DNA from: Theristus sp. LFF4_11
Lineage: Eukaryota > Nematoda > Chromadorea > Monhysterida > Xyalidae
Direction: 5' to 3'
Assembly (NCBI GenBank): GCA_030248135.1
Contig: JASANC010003254.1
Coordinates: 62,001-126,000 of the forward strand
Length of the DNA stretch: 64,000 nucleotides
The notes beneath the pieces are model-generated. The model saw only the letters and a list, made by a program, of their open reading frames with translations, was not told where the DNA came from and did no database searches. This document shows, piece after piece, positions 12,201 through 23,000 of this stretch (position 1 is its first letter; each line of letters begins with the position of its first letter). Position numbers and translations under genes: made by a program.

Positions 12201-15200
12201 TATTGCACATGGACGTGTGTAATAACATACAACAAAAACAGGAAAATGAAGACGACGACTTTCACATTCCTACGAATGGAATCGTCTGTCTGCTACAAAC
12301 AGCATACTTGCAGCCCAATCAGACTGCAAGTCTGAAAGCTAGGATTGTCGAGTCAAAAGTCGCGCCGGTGCACGACTCTGAACTCGAACAGTTCACCGAA
12401 ACTGTGAACCAAGACCCAGAAGGACTCGAATATTTGTTCGAGCCGCACGGCATGTACGAAGGTGACATGCCTGCAGCATGCCAACCAGTAATGGCTACAT
12501 ATAGCCCAAATTCTAGAGAAATCGACATTCTGATTGACAATGTCTCAGATGTTGGATACACTATCCAGGAAGATACACAGATGGGGTTCATGACCCCAGT
12601 ATACCGACCAGAAGTTGGCAGAAATCGCGAAATTACCGCGTTTCCGCAAATAAAAGCCTTGGAAGAAACGACCATCAATGGTTGTGTAAATGCTGTAAGG
12701 ACAACCACGGTTGTCAAAGAACCACCAGATGCTTCTACTCACATTGGTGAGCAGACGCGTAAAGAAGGAATCCCAGATTTTCAGACCCCTGAAGAGGAGT
12801 TTGAATTCAGACGCCAGAAAATAGAAACTTTCTACAAAGATAAGTTTCCAACACTATCAGAAGAACACCAGAAACAAATGCTCCAATTATTGGGCAACCT
12901 AAACGGTGCATTCTTTTTACTAGACACCGACTACGGTGACTTCAGTCTGGTACAATGTGAGATTGATACTGGCGATGCCAGACCAATCAAAATACCATTG
13001 CGTCGAATGCAATACGCATTCCGCGAAAAAGTCAAACTCCAGATTGAACACCTAGAACGCATGGGAGTGATCGTCAAGTCTAAATCGGCTTGGTGTTCAC
13101 CATTAAACCCAGTATGGAAGCCGAACGGTGACGTTCGACTTTGTTGCGATTACCGGAAACTAAATGCCGTGACTGTGAAGGATGTTTATCCTTTACCAAG
13201 ATGCACAGACTTAATCGACATGCTTGGTCGAATGCGACCAAAAATATTCAGCAAAGTCGATCTCAACTCTGGTTATTGGCAAGTGCGAATGCACCCGAAC
13301 TCCCAGGAAAAAGCGGCGTTCAGTAGCCCATTCGGTTTATACGAGTGGACACGAATGCCGTACGGACTGGTGAATGCACCAGGTATTTTCCAGAGAATGA
13401 TGCAAGAAGTGCTGCAGCCATTAAATGACTCGCGGTATTCTTGTTATCTTGACGACATTTTAATCGTCAGTGAAACCATGGAAGAACATTTCGAGCTTCT
13501 CGAAAGATTATTTACCAGACTTCAAGAAGTGAACTTGAAATTATCTCCCAGGAAAAGTGAGTTCTTCATAAAAGAAGTACTCTTTCTCGGATATATCATA
13601 TCCGCCGATGGAGTCAGCCCTAACCCAAAGTTAGTGGCTGCTGTCAAACATCACCCAGTACCTCACGACCAACAAGCCGTGAGACGATTCCTAGGACTAG
13701 CCGGATTTTATCGCAGATTCATAAAGAATTATGCGGTAATCGCGAAACCCTTGAACCGTCTTCTATGCAAAGACGTCAAATTCATATGGGGATCAAACCA
13801 ACAGAAAGCCTTTGAGGATCTCAAGGCAGCGCTAATTAGCGACCAAGTCCTAGTATACCCAGACTTTGACCGTATGTTCACGATCGAGTCTGATGGTTCA
13901 GTGGTTGGTATAGGTGCCACACTGCAACAGAAACAGAACAACGGTTCTGTTAGACCAATAGCATGGGTCAGCAGATCACTGACCAAAGCAGAAGCCAATT
14001 ATACGGCTTCAGAACAGGAAATGCTTGCTGTAGTGTGGGCACTACAGCAATTCAAAGTCTATGTTTGGCGTAGACCAGTAGAAGTGATCACCGATCACGC
14101 GGCCCTGGTCTACATTCTGAAAAACAGATCGTCAAATTCTAGAGTTGAAAGATGGTGCCTGATGTTGACCGAGTTCAACCCAACTATGATTCACAGACCA
14201 GGACGGCATAATGCAGTCGCTGACGATTTGTCACGGCTAGCGGCCGCACCAACATTCAGAGATGTCAAACATCTCATTGAATCAAACATGGGACAGTTGA
14301 CACCAGACCAGCATATCGAGCATAAGCTGGCGATGGCAAACGAACCCATCGTGGAAATGCCATACGCCGACCGGTGTGAATTTCTCTACGTTGAGAATCT
14401 CACCGCTCGACCTTACTATCTGTGCCATGGTACCATTATGGTACTCGAAGAACCAGAGGCTCAAAGCCAAGCAAGCCTAGAAAAGCTTCTTCGCGACGTG
14501 CGAAATGCACAAAACGAAGATCAATTCCTCAGGGAATTAAAACAAATGGCATTAGAACCAGAAAACGTTGGACCTCCAATAACAGAGATACAACGTTGGT
14601 ACGCCCAGAACAAACATCGAATTTTCTTCGATGAGAAAACATGGATAATTTATTGGGTTGACGAATACGATCAACGCCATCGAATCATGGTACCAGTGAA
14701 TTACCAGAGTGAACTGTTACAAGCAGCTCACGAAAAGTCTGGACATTTTAGTCCACGACGATCTCTAGCAACGCTCACCAAGAAATTTTGGTGGCGACAA
14801 ATGCGAAGGGACGTAGTGAACCACTACCGTGCTTGCCGCCTATGCGCAACACGGCAGGGGCAAACACGCCAACTACGGAATCCTATGACAAGCATAGACG
14901 TAATTCCTAGGCCTTTCCAAAAGATCGCAATGGATCTTCTGAAGATCGGTAAGGACAAGCACGATAATGATTACGTTTTAGTGATCACGTGCCTGTTCAC
15001 CAAATGGCCAGAAGTCTATTTGGTTAAAGACCAGACTGCATCAACATGCATAAATTGCTTGACAGATTTTATCTGCCGCTTTGGAAAACCCATAGAGTTG
15101 ATTTCCGACAACGGAACTCAGTTTGTTTCCCAGGAATTGAAAAACTTCTGCAAATCGCAGGGGATTTTTCAGAAATTCACAGCACCATATCATCCACAGA

Positions 15201-15937
15201 GCAATCCAACGGAGAGAAATCACCAATGGATACTCGCATCACTAGCAAAAGATTGTGACAATCCGTCGGATTGGTCCATCCACCTCCCGAAGGTGTTATA
15301 TAATTACAGGACGTCCGTCCATAGTACGACGGGTTGCACACCATGGGTCTTAGTCTTTGGCAGAGATCCGCCATTTCCCAGTAATAGCATTTTTGCTAGA
15401 ATGCCGGATGATCTCAATGAAGACATTCCGACAAAACAAACCCTAGAATTGAAACACAAAGAAGCTGCTGAGTTAGCTGCCAGAAATATCCGGAAAGCTA
15501 ACAAACAGAGCAAACAATCCTATGATAAAAGAAAGGGAGCTGATCCCTTAGTACGACAAGGAAATCGCGTATTTAGACGATACGCGTTGCGAGACGCCAA
15601 AACTAGGAAATTGCGAAGGCAATTTCTAGGGCCATTCAGGCTCATATTTATAACTAGATCAGGAGCAGCATACCTGCTACCTGTTAATAAACCGGAAGAT
15701 AAACCGATTCTTTGCAACGTGCAAGAATTGTCCTATTGCTATGATCAGTTTCCTGATAGATACTTCTGGGATGGTAAGAAAGAGTACCGATTCAAATCGA
15801 ATTGGTGCTCCGAACAACGGACTATTCGAATACCGGAAGATGTTCTAGCGAAATTATCCGCTAGAGTCTTAGAAAACCCAGCAGATGCAGCGCCACGGCG
15901 TATGCCAAGGCGCGCACCAAAAGAACGATCAGAATAA
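5975..15937 (+). CDS. gag-pol: Gag-Pol polyprotein of the giant gypsy-type element
   Basis: This 3,320-codon ORF starts in the LTR; an alternative start at 6260 (residue 96) lies just outside it. Residues 1-1460 are polar, Gln/Thr/Ser-rich and unrecognised. Residues about 1470-1660 resemble a retrotransposon Gag capsid domain. Residues 1676-1810 are basic and Gln/Pro-rich, in the nucleocapsid position but without a zinc knuckle. The protease has Asp-Thr-Gly at 1940-1942. The reverse transcriptase has YLDD with catalytic Asp at 2493-2494. RNase H follows, with Asp 2640. The integrase has an HHCC zinc finger from His 2919 (HEKSGH ... CRLC) and the D-D-35-E triad Asp 2987, Asp 3045, Glu 3080. 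Gag and Pol share one frame, so no frameshift is needed; how Gag is made in excess is unclear. All catalytic residues are intact. Confidence 0.93.
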   Translation: MCDANTATPITCSVVDANKKSTLRRLGSQKPRSENTRSPHFVTSVSEVMPLTVGGQSRTASGVRHPLGVSTLGFSADNPSNTLPPKSRSLRGNLQMEDPPRLDPKMEIYHLDWISECTRDYALRNAAVQRAPPYQIIQKGLIRAITRKRQLSALLDKPIYCDKTQCDLFIDSMVYKHYGITSIEHRRLSFSPSEAISDAGYGSNVSGASVARLAPATVTHIRNVLRTPIINLDDEIEVIKGHFEISLAVLYSKTVDTPGLTIVGEHRPLDALRMVADIAEIDSAYRTKLPDGRVVPLPSTFKAVYGANPRYVSGKEYFSRLGLYKWRRDRANFAPVATSTPNRFSWLSESASAPEIAIVMATPSDGEKNTSNNAVRTGAPSDSERNDSSVPKRPPARMENRTAYFTPPCTLRKPRNVAHATTQTQETNPAGQFNDSVQGKRVLELLDSKSTTIDSGSEADDERTTHHQTKTRNKKPVSKRQQDLSDTQKRRRLAAEFAACQRGRKPGTRGQKQTLSVSPTQSQNSGSLTSLGLRSLYDEKSGQASYYHDRLNELVKTNSSLASESESREGRKQTQENQRHEVPLTNNSTLNREHDTQNVVQSESNSEVGEQHHRLFENTSTNEQQHEPTGVVLADTTPEVQTRTDTNSVVLSEPNFPVRIRGHKPIGAVSLDHMPMENQLHNSDKVVPLILNRQRDKTKHTNQVFSSPHISISSSDHSDGLRTEESEENSQELLRVCVLRTQSDGSTSSDRGVTPPTTRRLNVPSIVTRASAQQLRLPGNEPGAGPSSAPADPSPDSRDNPARKILEQGAIHSFLPYSLPEEILETATPYKLTMISRKLNQLSQQLKEVPSTHKTVLDVLATVLAHLTVADSQKPTFQKHYKHFWDSWTDAKAKLFRGQASVSTNTPGIQGDIESPQSLETNQNQLSARREESSMELESAAANSQRPSQPSASRFDYTSESNRSTFRTLDQALKAVATATADGSRRIIEALERNDDNRERQHQQVLTHTDTRMEQMHEAIQQNAVMLREHIGAMNLQFTDRLGRIMASYSRDMNEYTHSNNDQFHNLQEILKDQTDLFREFLTRINQETASVSHNDTPVATINMVNDQHPSLTSHNTTGVVNIPPPITTTDNTSTPTITTTVVTTGHQTTASMTRTVPSAPSLPGTQRQAVLTPACQHPLEYMVRMSAVYGQDMPAELGQTFLPSAAIPVQLKMDAFRHVYYKTKEPKDGWLRAPELTTHRLRPSGAWVMKNDMTQTNAISFEDPRNQFPEQLTAVEQIQLCNNTLELTNAEQKTLDELRRRARGPIPAYLQRPTLAPPTVITNHGTRTTIQLPSNIVLDQSEQVQRTCSPAESDATTVPVQRQDELGAMLAAQFATSTQTRPVQNPEIEQTTQHNQSRLAAWSENQNTASQTVPPAPVNTPEESPVFIPQCAMQPQRSNSQFLLANDPTIRSTTTSSVYSALMALIPKPSNLDDSNKALERHAQAMKYVREATGYKNYEGPKTGPIVAYLDNFDPAMEMLGFSEPEKLLYLMNHLTGEAKSFLSSIPQEEQTNYQAVRSRLLIAFSEYTHSDQMQMRLDACKQRDDETVAAYSQRMLQIFMPLSAGWHPMEVERQKTSAFIRGLTPYIKSQVRLHCPNPDYISAYTHAVRVECTADLLRVEGTELRPDGNLATQKEKPVKTDSKPAADKPGEPNFQRFQNRFGNWNKPRNQYYRPGAGYQSNFRNRQMPQQPQQMPPQHQGPRPPQQPQYQRSDTANKQKQPSPQANSQDRRVTFQDNRQTDRSRAYFKGRPPQTQGRYSGGPSAKTINTADTSDVNEDESDEEPTGRNNSEETQEHYDQQMAHFIDNVLDSPEKEQRMLDYLYARGEQMQTIEDDEEEDPEDSDSPVMRVCTLGTGPDETPVTAKHLLQQRQLAKAVGKCAYLRLRFNVKTSIVALSDTGASMNSISMRDLARCLEAGVIKTSDIGACRLSLRDFSNNEVLMSAFVTLRLHCGMYGPRDITFFTNPTCKTTVLGRNGLVQFSGESVPEGLEVVQRTCCPVQVPELLDPKDVPDHAKIIQIAEKKIERLKAKRTLLHMDVCNNIQQKQENEDDDFHIPTNGIVCLLQTAYLQPNQTASLKARIVESKVAPVHDSELEQFTETVNQDPEGLEYLFEPHGMYEGDMPAACQPVMATYSPNSREIDILIDNVSDVGYTIQEDTQMGFMTPVYRPEVGRNREITAFPQIKALEETTINGCVNAVRTTTVVKEPPDASTHIGEQTRKEGIPDFQTPEEEFEFRRQKIETFYKDKFPTLSEEHQKQMLQLLGNLNGAFFLLDTDYGDFSLVQCEIDTGDARPIKIPLRRMQYAFREKVKLQIEHLERMGVIVKSKSAWCSPLNPVWKPNGDVRLCCDYRKLNAVTVKDVYPLPRCTDLIDMLGRMRPKIFSKVDLNSGYWQVRMHPNSQEKAAFSSPFGLYEWTRMPYGLVNAPGIFQRMMQEVLQPLNDSRYSCYLDDILIVSETMEEHFELLERLFTRLQEVNLKLSPRKSEFFIKEVLFLGYIISADGVSPNPKLVAAVKHHPVPHDQQAVRRFLGLAGFYRRFIKNYAVIAKPLNRLLCKDVKFIWGSNQQKAFEDLKAALISDQVLVYPDFDRMFTIESDGSVVGIGATLQQKQNNGSVRPIAWVSRSLTKAEANYTASEQEMLAVVWALQQFKVYVWRRPVEVITDHAALVYILKNRSSNSRVERWCLMLTEFNPTMIHRPGRHNAVADDLSRLAAAPTFRDVKHLIESNMGQLTPDQHIEHKLAMANEPIVEMPYADRCEFLYVENLTARPYYLCHGTIMVLEEPEAQSQASLEKLLRDVRNAQNEDQFLRELKQMALEPENVGPPITEIQRWYAQNKHRIFFDEKTWIIYWVDEYDQRHRIMVPVNYQSELLQAAHEKSGHFSPRRSLATLTKKFWWRQMRRDVVNHYRACRLCATRQGQTRQLRNPMTSIDVIPRPFQKIAMDLLKIGKDKHDNDYVLVITCLFTKWPEVYLVKDQTASTCINCLTDFICRFGKPIELISDNGTQFVSQELKNFCKSQGIFQKFTAPYHPQSNPTERNHQWILASLAKDCDNPSDWSIHLPKVLYNYRTSVHSTTGCTPWVLVFGRDPPFPSNSIFARMPDDLNEDIPTKQTLELKHKEAAELAARNIRKANKQSKQSYDKRKGADPLVRQGNRVFRRYALRDAKTRKLRRQFLGPFRLIFITRSGAAYLLPVNKPEDKPILCNVQELSYCYDQFPDRYFWDGKKEYRFKSNWCSEQRTIRIPEDVLAKLSARVLENPADAAPRRMPRRAPKERSE
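6261..6278 (+). other. Probable primer-binding site (tRNA-Gln-like)
   Basis: TGGAGGACCCACCTCGAC starts two bases after the LTR, where gypsy-type elements place their minus-strand primer site, and begins with the obligatory TGG. It resembles the complement of animal tRNA-Gln 3' ends, which start TGGAGG and carry a CCACC block, but not perfectly. It overlaps the ATG at 6260, so the primer site is inside the Gag reading frame. Confidence 0.5.
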
Positions 15938-17066
15938 CGGTAAAACGGAGCGTAGTCAGGTTGGCTACAGCTCTTCAATAAACCCAGGATTAAAAATACT
16001 AGTAAATTACAAAGCAAGTTAATTGCTTTATTGTTCTATTAAGCTTTTATTAGCTAGACAGAACAATCAACCAGAAAATTACGACTAGTACTATACTTCA
16101 CACGTTGAAGACATAAACTATTTCAAACCAAATACCATATCTTGCTATAAACAGCATGATCGTGCCAAGACCAAACAATGGTTTCAGGCAAACACCATAC
16201 TTGGACGGGTAATCCCGCCTTGATGACCTATTATTGGACGAATGTCTATGGATGAATGCCGACCCTCCGCAAAAATCGAGGAGTGGAACGGATTTCATCA
16301 TTCTCCATTTTTCTTCGTCCTCATGTCCGCATGCCACAATCATAGCACCCACCCCCTTTCTTTTCTTTTATTTTATTTTATTTCACTTTTCTTTCTTTAA
16401 TTTTAATTCAATTTTAATTTCTTTCATCACATTTCAATAAAACCCCACCTAAAATTTCAAACCCAATCCCAAATTTTCATCAAGCCAGGCTTGCAAAACA
16501 GCCCGTCAGTCTTGATGGAAAAACTCACCCCCACAAAATTAAAACAACCCCACTAAAACTAAAAATTGAAATTCCAGGCACCTCACCTTGCCGGAATTTC
16601 CCAAAAATACAAAAACTTGTAAAATTTTCAAATTTTACAAGTTCCAAATTTCAACGACGACGACGTCGTCGCCAAACCTAGAGAGTCTGCCCCGTTTGGA
16701 GCGCAGATCACCAGTGCAGCTCGCTGCACGCTTAATGATGCTTTTTAGCAGCCATTAGGCACAAATTTCTAAAAATTTTGCAAAAATTTACAAGATAAAT
16801 TTTTGCCCTTCAAAATTAATCCTAGGACTTTTGTTGTTCGTTTGTTTGTGTTTTGTTGTGTTGTTTGTTTGTCGTGCTGTGTTTAACCCCAGGACTTGTT
16901 TTTCACCTAGCTTAGAAATAAGCTTGGTCGCACATGCACGGTTCTGTTGCTTGTTTGTGTGTGCTTTAACCCACGCACAAGCTTTGCTTTCAGACTTCTT
17001 CGTTTGTTCCAGGCCATATAACGCGAACAAACAATTATATGAGCCCGAAGAAATCCAACAAACAAC
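15938..17066 (+). other. Inter-ORF spacer with hairpin cluster
   Basis: This non-coding 1.1 kb separates Gag-Pol from the second ORF. It contains a pyrimidine-rich stretch (about 16350-16440), an AATAAA near 16435, five closely spaced self-complementary segments (16474-16729), and two good splice acceptors: TTTGCTTTCAG ending at 16993 and TTTGTTCCAG ending at 17012. It probably serves as the control region for expressing the second ORF. Confidence 0.6.
16474..16729 (+). promoter_or_regulatory. Five consecutive predicted RNA hairpins
   Basis: Arms seen by eye are: TTTTCATCAAG with CTTGATGGAAAA (16474-16484 / 16511-16522), enclosing CAAGCC-A-GGCTTG; GAAATTCC-A-GGCA with TGCC-GGAATTTC (16568-16600); ACTTGTAAAATTT with AAATTTTACAAGT (16615-16642, perfect 13-bp stem, 2-nt loop); palindrome CGACGACGTCGTCG (16658-16671); GTGCAGC with GCTGCAC (16714-16729). 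A role in export, packaging or internal initiation is possible but unproven. Confidence 0.55.
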
Positions 17067-20000
17067 ATGCACAGCAACAACGACGAGGTGGAGCCTCAAC
17101 AACAACAACAGCAGCCGGCGACGCAGCAGCCGCAGCAACACCACCGCCGCCGCCGCCACCGCCGCCGCCGCAAGAAATCGGGCCGCAACAACCACCAGCG
17201 GGCGGCAGGGGCAGGAGTTCCACTTGGTGCTCCCCCTCCCACAGAGGTTCCACCAGGGGCAGTGTCAGAATCCGACGACACCCCCGGCCTCGTCATCGAC
17301 GATGACGAAACCACAGTACCAGGCCCCTCAGGACTTCCTGCGGGACCACAACATCACCAGTCTGCTATACAACTTGAGCAAGCTCGAGTTGAACAGCAAC
17401 AAGCCCAGGACGAAATGATGGCTCAGCAGCAACAGCTGCTGGCTGCACAACAGTTGCAGCAACAAGCACAGAACAGTACGGCCGAACAGGTCGCTGAATT
17501 CCAGCGACTGGCGGCCCTACAAAATCCCAGGACAACGGCATATTCAATGCCGGATGAAATCATAGTACACCACCCGGCCACGAGCCAATATGCACTGATT
17601 CACGGCCGGGAAGAAACACGGGAAAACGAACCTATGGACGAAACCCCAGCTGGAGAGACAGATGGGGAGAAACAACAGAAAAATCAGGAGGACCCTGATA
17701 CTCACATGGAGGAAGACTCCACCACAGGCACAAACACTAGTACGGCGCACGACGCCCAATCTACCACCAGTCATCAGAGCGAAGATCGCCATGATGAAGT
17801 TGAACTCTATTATGAAGAAGAACAGGAGGAGCCACAAGTGACTCCTCTGTTCATCAATATACCAGAAACGGAGGCAATCGACCTCCAAGAAGTCTATGCC
17901 CAGTTTGGATTCGGCGAACCAGGTTCGTCTGAACTCAAACAAGATTACCCAGAAGACATGTCAGTCCAAGTGGAGGACGCCGAAGAGCGATGGAAAATGG
18001 TCGCCGCCGAACTCTATAATCGACGACCAGAATACCCAAACACGCCAATCGCGTGGCTAACACTAGGAAAATTCAACAATTACCAGCATTTGCCGGATAA
18101 GGCAAAATTGACATCACTGGTGTCAATCAAACCTAGTCGCCACATCCACCTGTTGGATAACAACGTTGTGTTGCGGTTCTGGAGCAACCAGACCGTAGTG
18201 AAAGATCTCACAGATGAGGAGATCGACCAGCGACTCTATTGGCCACGCCAATGGACAGGACCATGGACGCCTATGCGCCTGGACCTGCAAATTCCCAAGG
18301 AAAGTTTATTCGCGCTTTCGCGCGTAACCACAGGATGGACAGAAGCGGATTACGCTCGTGATTACCCAGCAACAGCAGCACACCTGCTCGTATCACACTA
18401 CCAACCCTATGGGGTGGACTCACAAACAATCCTGTATGGCTTGACAGCACCAAGCCACAAAGCAATCGCAGCAGCCGAGCCGCCGACGGTAACACACCCG
18501 GCGCCCGGCTATGATGACCCAGTATGGCCGATGACACTTGGCGCGTTGACAGACTACTGTCCGCAGTCCAATGTCGATGTTCAGGCCCTGCGACAAGGAC
18601 ACGTGTCGCACGTACCACAACAGTCAACTCTGATTCCATACGCGGATCAGCAAGATCAAATGGTAAAATGGCGTTACAAAATCTACTGGAACCAAAAACC
18701 AGGACCGAACGCCGACGGAAAAATGGAACCACAGGCCTCGCCTGAACAGGCCGGCCTGACCGTCTTGCCGTTCGATCTGTCGGACGACACGGCGGAAAAC
18801 ACCCATGTGGACCAAGTACCAGAAGGAGTGGCGCGAGCCACCACAGTGAACATCCACATGTACCTCAACGAGGTCATTAAAAGGGGAGCACCCTACAGTA
18901 CCAAAAACAGGACTGCACTGCCAAGGCATCTCTTGGCAATGACCGCATGGGACGAGTTGTGGCATGACCGCAACTCATGTTATACCAGGCGTGAGGCGAT
19001 GCGTCGACACGTTCGCCTCGTTGGCCGCCCATTGGGCCAGGCCACACAGGTAGTATGGGTGGTGGACAACACCACCACACAACTCCAGGAACTAGTGGAT
19101 TTTATCCACCAGCAGTCCAGTGTCATGAACGGACACATGGCACTGCACTACACCTACTTCGAGCCTGTCGAAGGCCACATGGAACCCTTGAACCACAATG
19201 AAATGCCCAGGTTCTACCCCGCCTCCGTGGCCGCGGGTATGAAATACGTCAAGGGCGTAAAATACCCAGTACAGCTGTTCATCTGCGCAGGTGCGTATTG
19301 CTTTGCATTCGACCTGGCGCTGATGATGGATGCAGCCATGCTGCCAGAAAACCAGGAAAAACGGAATGTTCTGATGAACTTCCTCACGAACCAGAGCTCG
19401 ACATTCCATCACTGGGATGAACCGAGCGAGTTCCTCAAGGGACTCACCTACGCCTATTCAGCGGACCTCAAGGAGGACCCGCTGCTCAAACCAGCAGATT
19501 ACAAGCTGCCAAATCACTTGGACAGTCGGCCGTTGCTCTCAGCAATCGGCTATTCAAACATGAAAGGAGTGCGAGCTTATCGCCATAAACTCTGGAGGGA
19601 CGCCTACGTCCCGCCGACACCGGGAACGGTGTTGGCAATGTTCACTTGCAAAATGCACGATGTCGTGCACTACAACCGGTACGGTCGTGACCGTAATGAA
19701 CTATACCAGGAAGGATCATGGCTGATCAATGCCATCTCCAACCGCAAGGTTGCAATACCATGGGATTCAAGGCCAGGATGGCACTACGCATTCCAGTTCA
19801 ACTGGGTGGTGCTCATCTACGACGCCTTGTTCATGTCCATCGCTTGTTCGAATCAGTTCGCAACAAGTGGCACACAAATGGTACAACCACAGAACGTACA
19901 CACGCTGTACGACACGTACCGAGCGGCCGTCGATGTCGGTTTGGCATACGTCAGCCGAGTCGACGAAGGACCAATGGACTGCTGCAGTTTGCAGCCAATC

Positions 20001-23000
20001 ACAGCACAAGACCCAACATTGGGTACCATTCGTTCAAACCCAGTATTGCGACTGTCGTTCGCACAAATCTATGGTGAATACGACAAGGTCGTACGCTTTC
20101 TTAAGCAAAACCCAGACACTGTGTTGACAAACACAGCACCATATATTCCGCACCCTGTAAAGAGTGACGGACCACCGAACGAGGATGGTTCGGTGAACTA
20201 TCATCCAGTCGATCTTTGTGATCGACACCTCATGATGCACCAGTACGTACTGCAGCGCGAGTGCAAACTGCGCTACACGCTGACACTGCAGCTCGATGAG
20301 AGCTTGAAAACCATCGGACATACCTCGTATGGCCATTTGGCTGCCATCGAAACACAGATCTTGCGATTCAAATTTCGCACACTACAATCCACAATTGGCA
20401 TTGCCATGACGAATGCGTCAAGCAACATGGCATACCAACTCGCAAATCTGGTATACGCGGAGCTTCAACGCGAAAACAAGCTCTGCTTCATGCGCGAACC
20501 ACAGCACAAATGCAAACCACAGTGCCAACCGGCCCCGCCGGACGAGTTCAGCTTGCAGCCGAACCCACCAGCTAGCTACTTGGGCGTGCAAAACGACCCA
20601 CAAACACCATGGTTCGACGCCAATTTCATTCGAGTTGGCGAACAATACAAGGATTTTCGCAGAAATGCGCTGCGACACCAACAACAGATGGTCCGAGCTT
20701 ACTCGGAACACAAGTTCGTCGAATTCCAGCTCACAACACCAGGAACGTGGGCGAAAGTATTTCACATTGGTGAAATCGAACACTTGAACTGCATTGGAAT
20801 TGTTCCAAGCACAAACCCAGAAGAAAAATCCAGGTTCGTGGCATCGCCATGCATCGGGAACCAGCTGTTCAACTGCACGGACAGGGACGTGTACCCGTTG
20901 AACAAAACACCAGACGAAGTCCGAGAGGACTGGATGAAAAGAAAGTTGGATCCGCCGATGCGGATGTGCCAAGACTTGGACGCGCTCATGGCTTTGTCAG
21001 AGCGCATCAACATCTCAACAGATGAAATGCTAGCAATTGAAGCCAAGAAATACATCTTCTCATACGAAGATATTCGAACTCTGGTACTGGCACTGCTCGT
21101 TCGAGCAGCCATGGAACATATTTTCCAAAAACTCTATGAAACCTCGCCACTTCGCGTGGAGAAGTTGGCGGGTAAAATCACAGACATCTGCCGTCAAGTG
21201 CGAAACGCACAGATGGGAGAAAGCCATAGGCGAACGGTGTACAACCTCTTCAACCCGTTCGACATTCGAATGCTAGAACGACGAGCAGATCGAGAGACTG
21301 TCCGTCAGTCACTACGCCCAGTACTGTGCAAATGCCTGCTTGACAAAGACGAGTTTGTCAGCCAAGAAAAACTGGAAATTGCACGGGCCTGGTGGACCGT
21401 GGTCAACAACCATGTGAATCTGCCATTGAGTGCAGAGCTCATGAACGCAATCACCAGGAAAGATGCTAAAGGAAAGCAACAAATCATAGACGAGATTTGC
21501 CATCGACTGGCCTCACCAGTTGCACCAGCTAGAATGCCGCAACTGAGGTTGCAGAAAGAACGGCACGACAAGCTCTATGAGCAAGGAACAAAAACGGTAC
21601 AGAAAACCCCAGAGGTTATTGACATAGAACAGGAAAACGATGACGACGAATGCGCCGTCATCGACAGACAGCCAAATGTTCCGAAATTACCAGGACCAAT
21701 GACGCTGCGGTTGTTGCCAAAACAGCCGCCAGCGCCAAGTCAAACTCCAGTACCACAATTTGCTGCGCCTGGCGCAGTACAAAACATTCCATTGCGTGCG
21801 AAAGCACTGCTTCAAAAACAACAGCAAGAGCAGCAACAAGCGCTGCAACAAGCTCAACAAAAGTTTGTACCAACCACATTCAAGGTACCACAGTACCAGA
21901 AAATCCAGAACATCCCAGGAACAACCATTCCTGGCGTACCATTCGTGGCCGCAGCTGAAAACGCAGCTGCAACAGAACAACTACAGCAATCGTGTTCCAT
22001 GTCAGCAGTGACAAAAGGAATACAACAACAGCAAATTACTCCCAGGACTACGGCGACACCACTGTCGACGACGTATGCGTCGACTGCGGGTGAACGCCAA
22101 CCACCATTGAAACGTGCACACGTTGCACCAACACTCACAGCAGCCGAAGAGGCAGCAGGAACCACAGTAAAGCCCACTTGTCCGTGGCCAGACTATATGC
22201 ACCCGCATAATCTGACACAGGACGAGAAACAGGTGACCAGTATATACTATGACCACCTCAATTCCCAGTATCAGCAAGTCGATATCTTGCCACCAGCCAT
22301 GAAGGACAACGCGAAAGCGTATGGTGAAAACATACAGATCAGTGACTCTGTGAGTCTGAAAAGTCGCGTAGGAGTCAAACTGGCGCAAGACGTCATGCGA
22401 CCAAAATATCGCGCACTGTTGCGCCCGTACTACTTGGAAAATCAAGCCACTAAAAAGTGGGTCAATACCGGAAAAACGGCTGAAAAAGCCAAACAACAGT
22501 ATTATGACCAGAAAAAGCCGTCAGCGGTAGAAAGGTTTCTGCCGTTGGACGCAGCATCGGTGATGGCCGTACAGGATGTCGGCCGTCGCATGCTGGAAAA
22601 TCCACAGGGCTTCTTGCAAGAAGCAGAAGACCAGTCGGCAGAACATGTGCCGAATACCATAGCATGGCTTGCGCACTTCATCAGTGTGCACACAAGACCA
22701 GGATTCAATGGCGATCCGCCTGACATCCGAAAAATCGGATCACAAACACCAATGGTGAACATGCTCACCATACAAACCTTGATGCTTGCTGAAAAGCAAC
22801 GTGAAGAAAGGTCAGGCGTGACATTGATGTCCGTCTTGCAGCCAATGTACTTGGAACCAATCGGTGCACCAAAACATTTGTGGAGCGCCGCAGAACAATA
22901 TGACATTCTGAAAGCTATGACGACGGAAGAATACCAGCAACCACCGCCGGAAATGTTGGCGGATTTGAAGAAACAGAACTTGCCAGCACTGGCAGATACC

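Noticed and set aside
16831..17418. 195-codon frame with hydrophobic start (MLFVCLCFVV), a possible small envelope protein
   Set aside because: Most of it lies in low-complexity CAG/CCG sequence overlapping the main ORF, and the hydrophobic part comes from T-rich spacer; no Env features.
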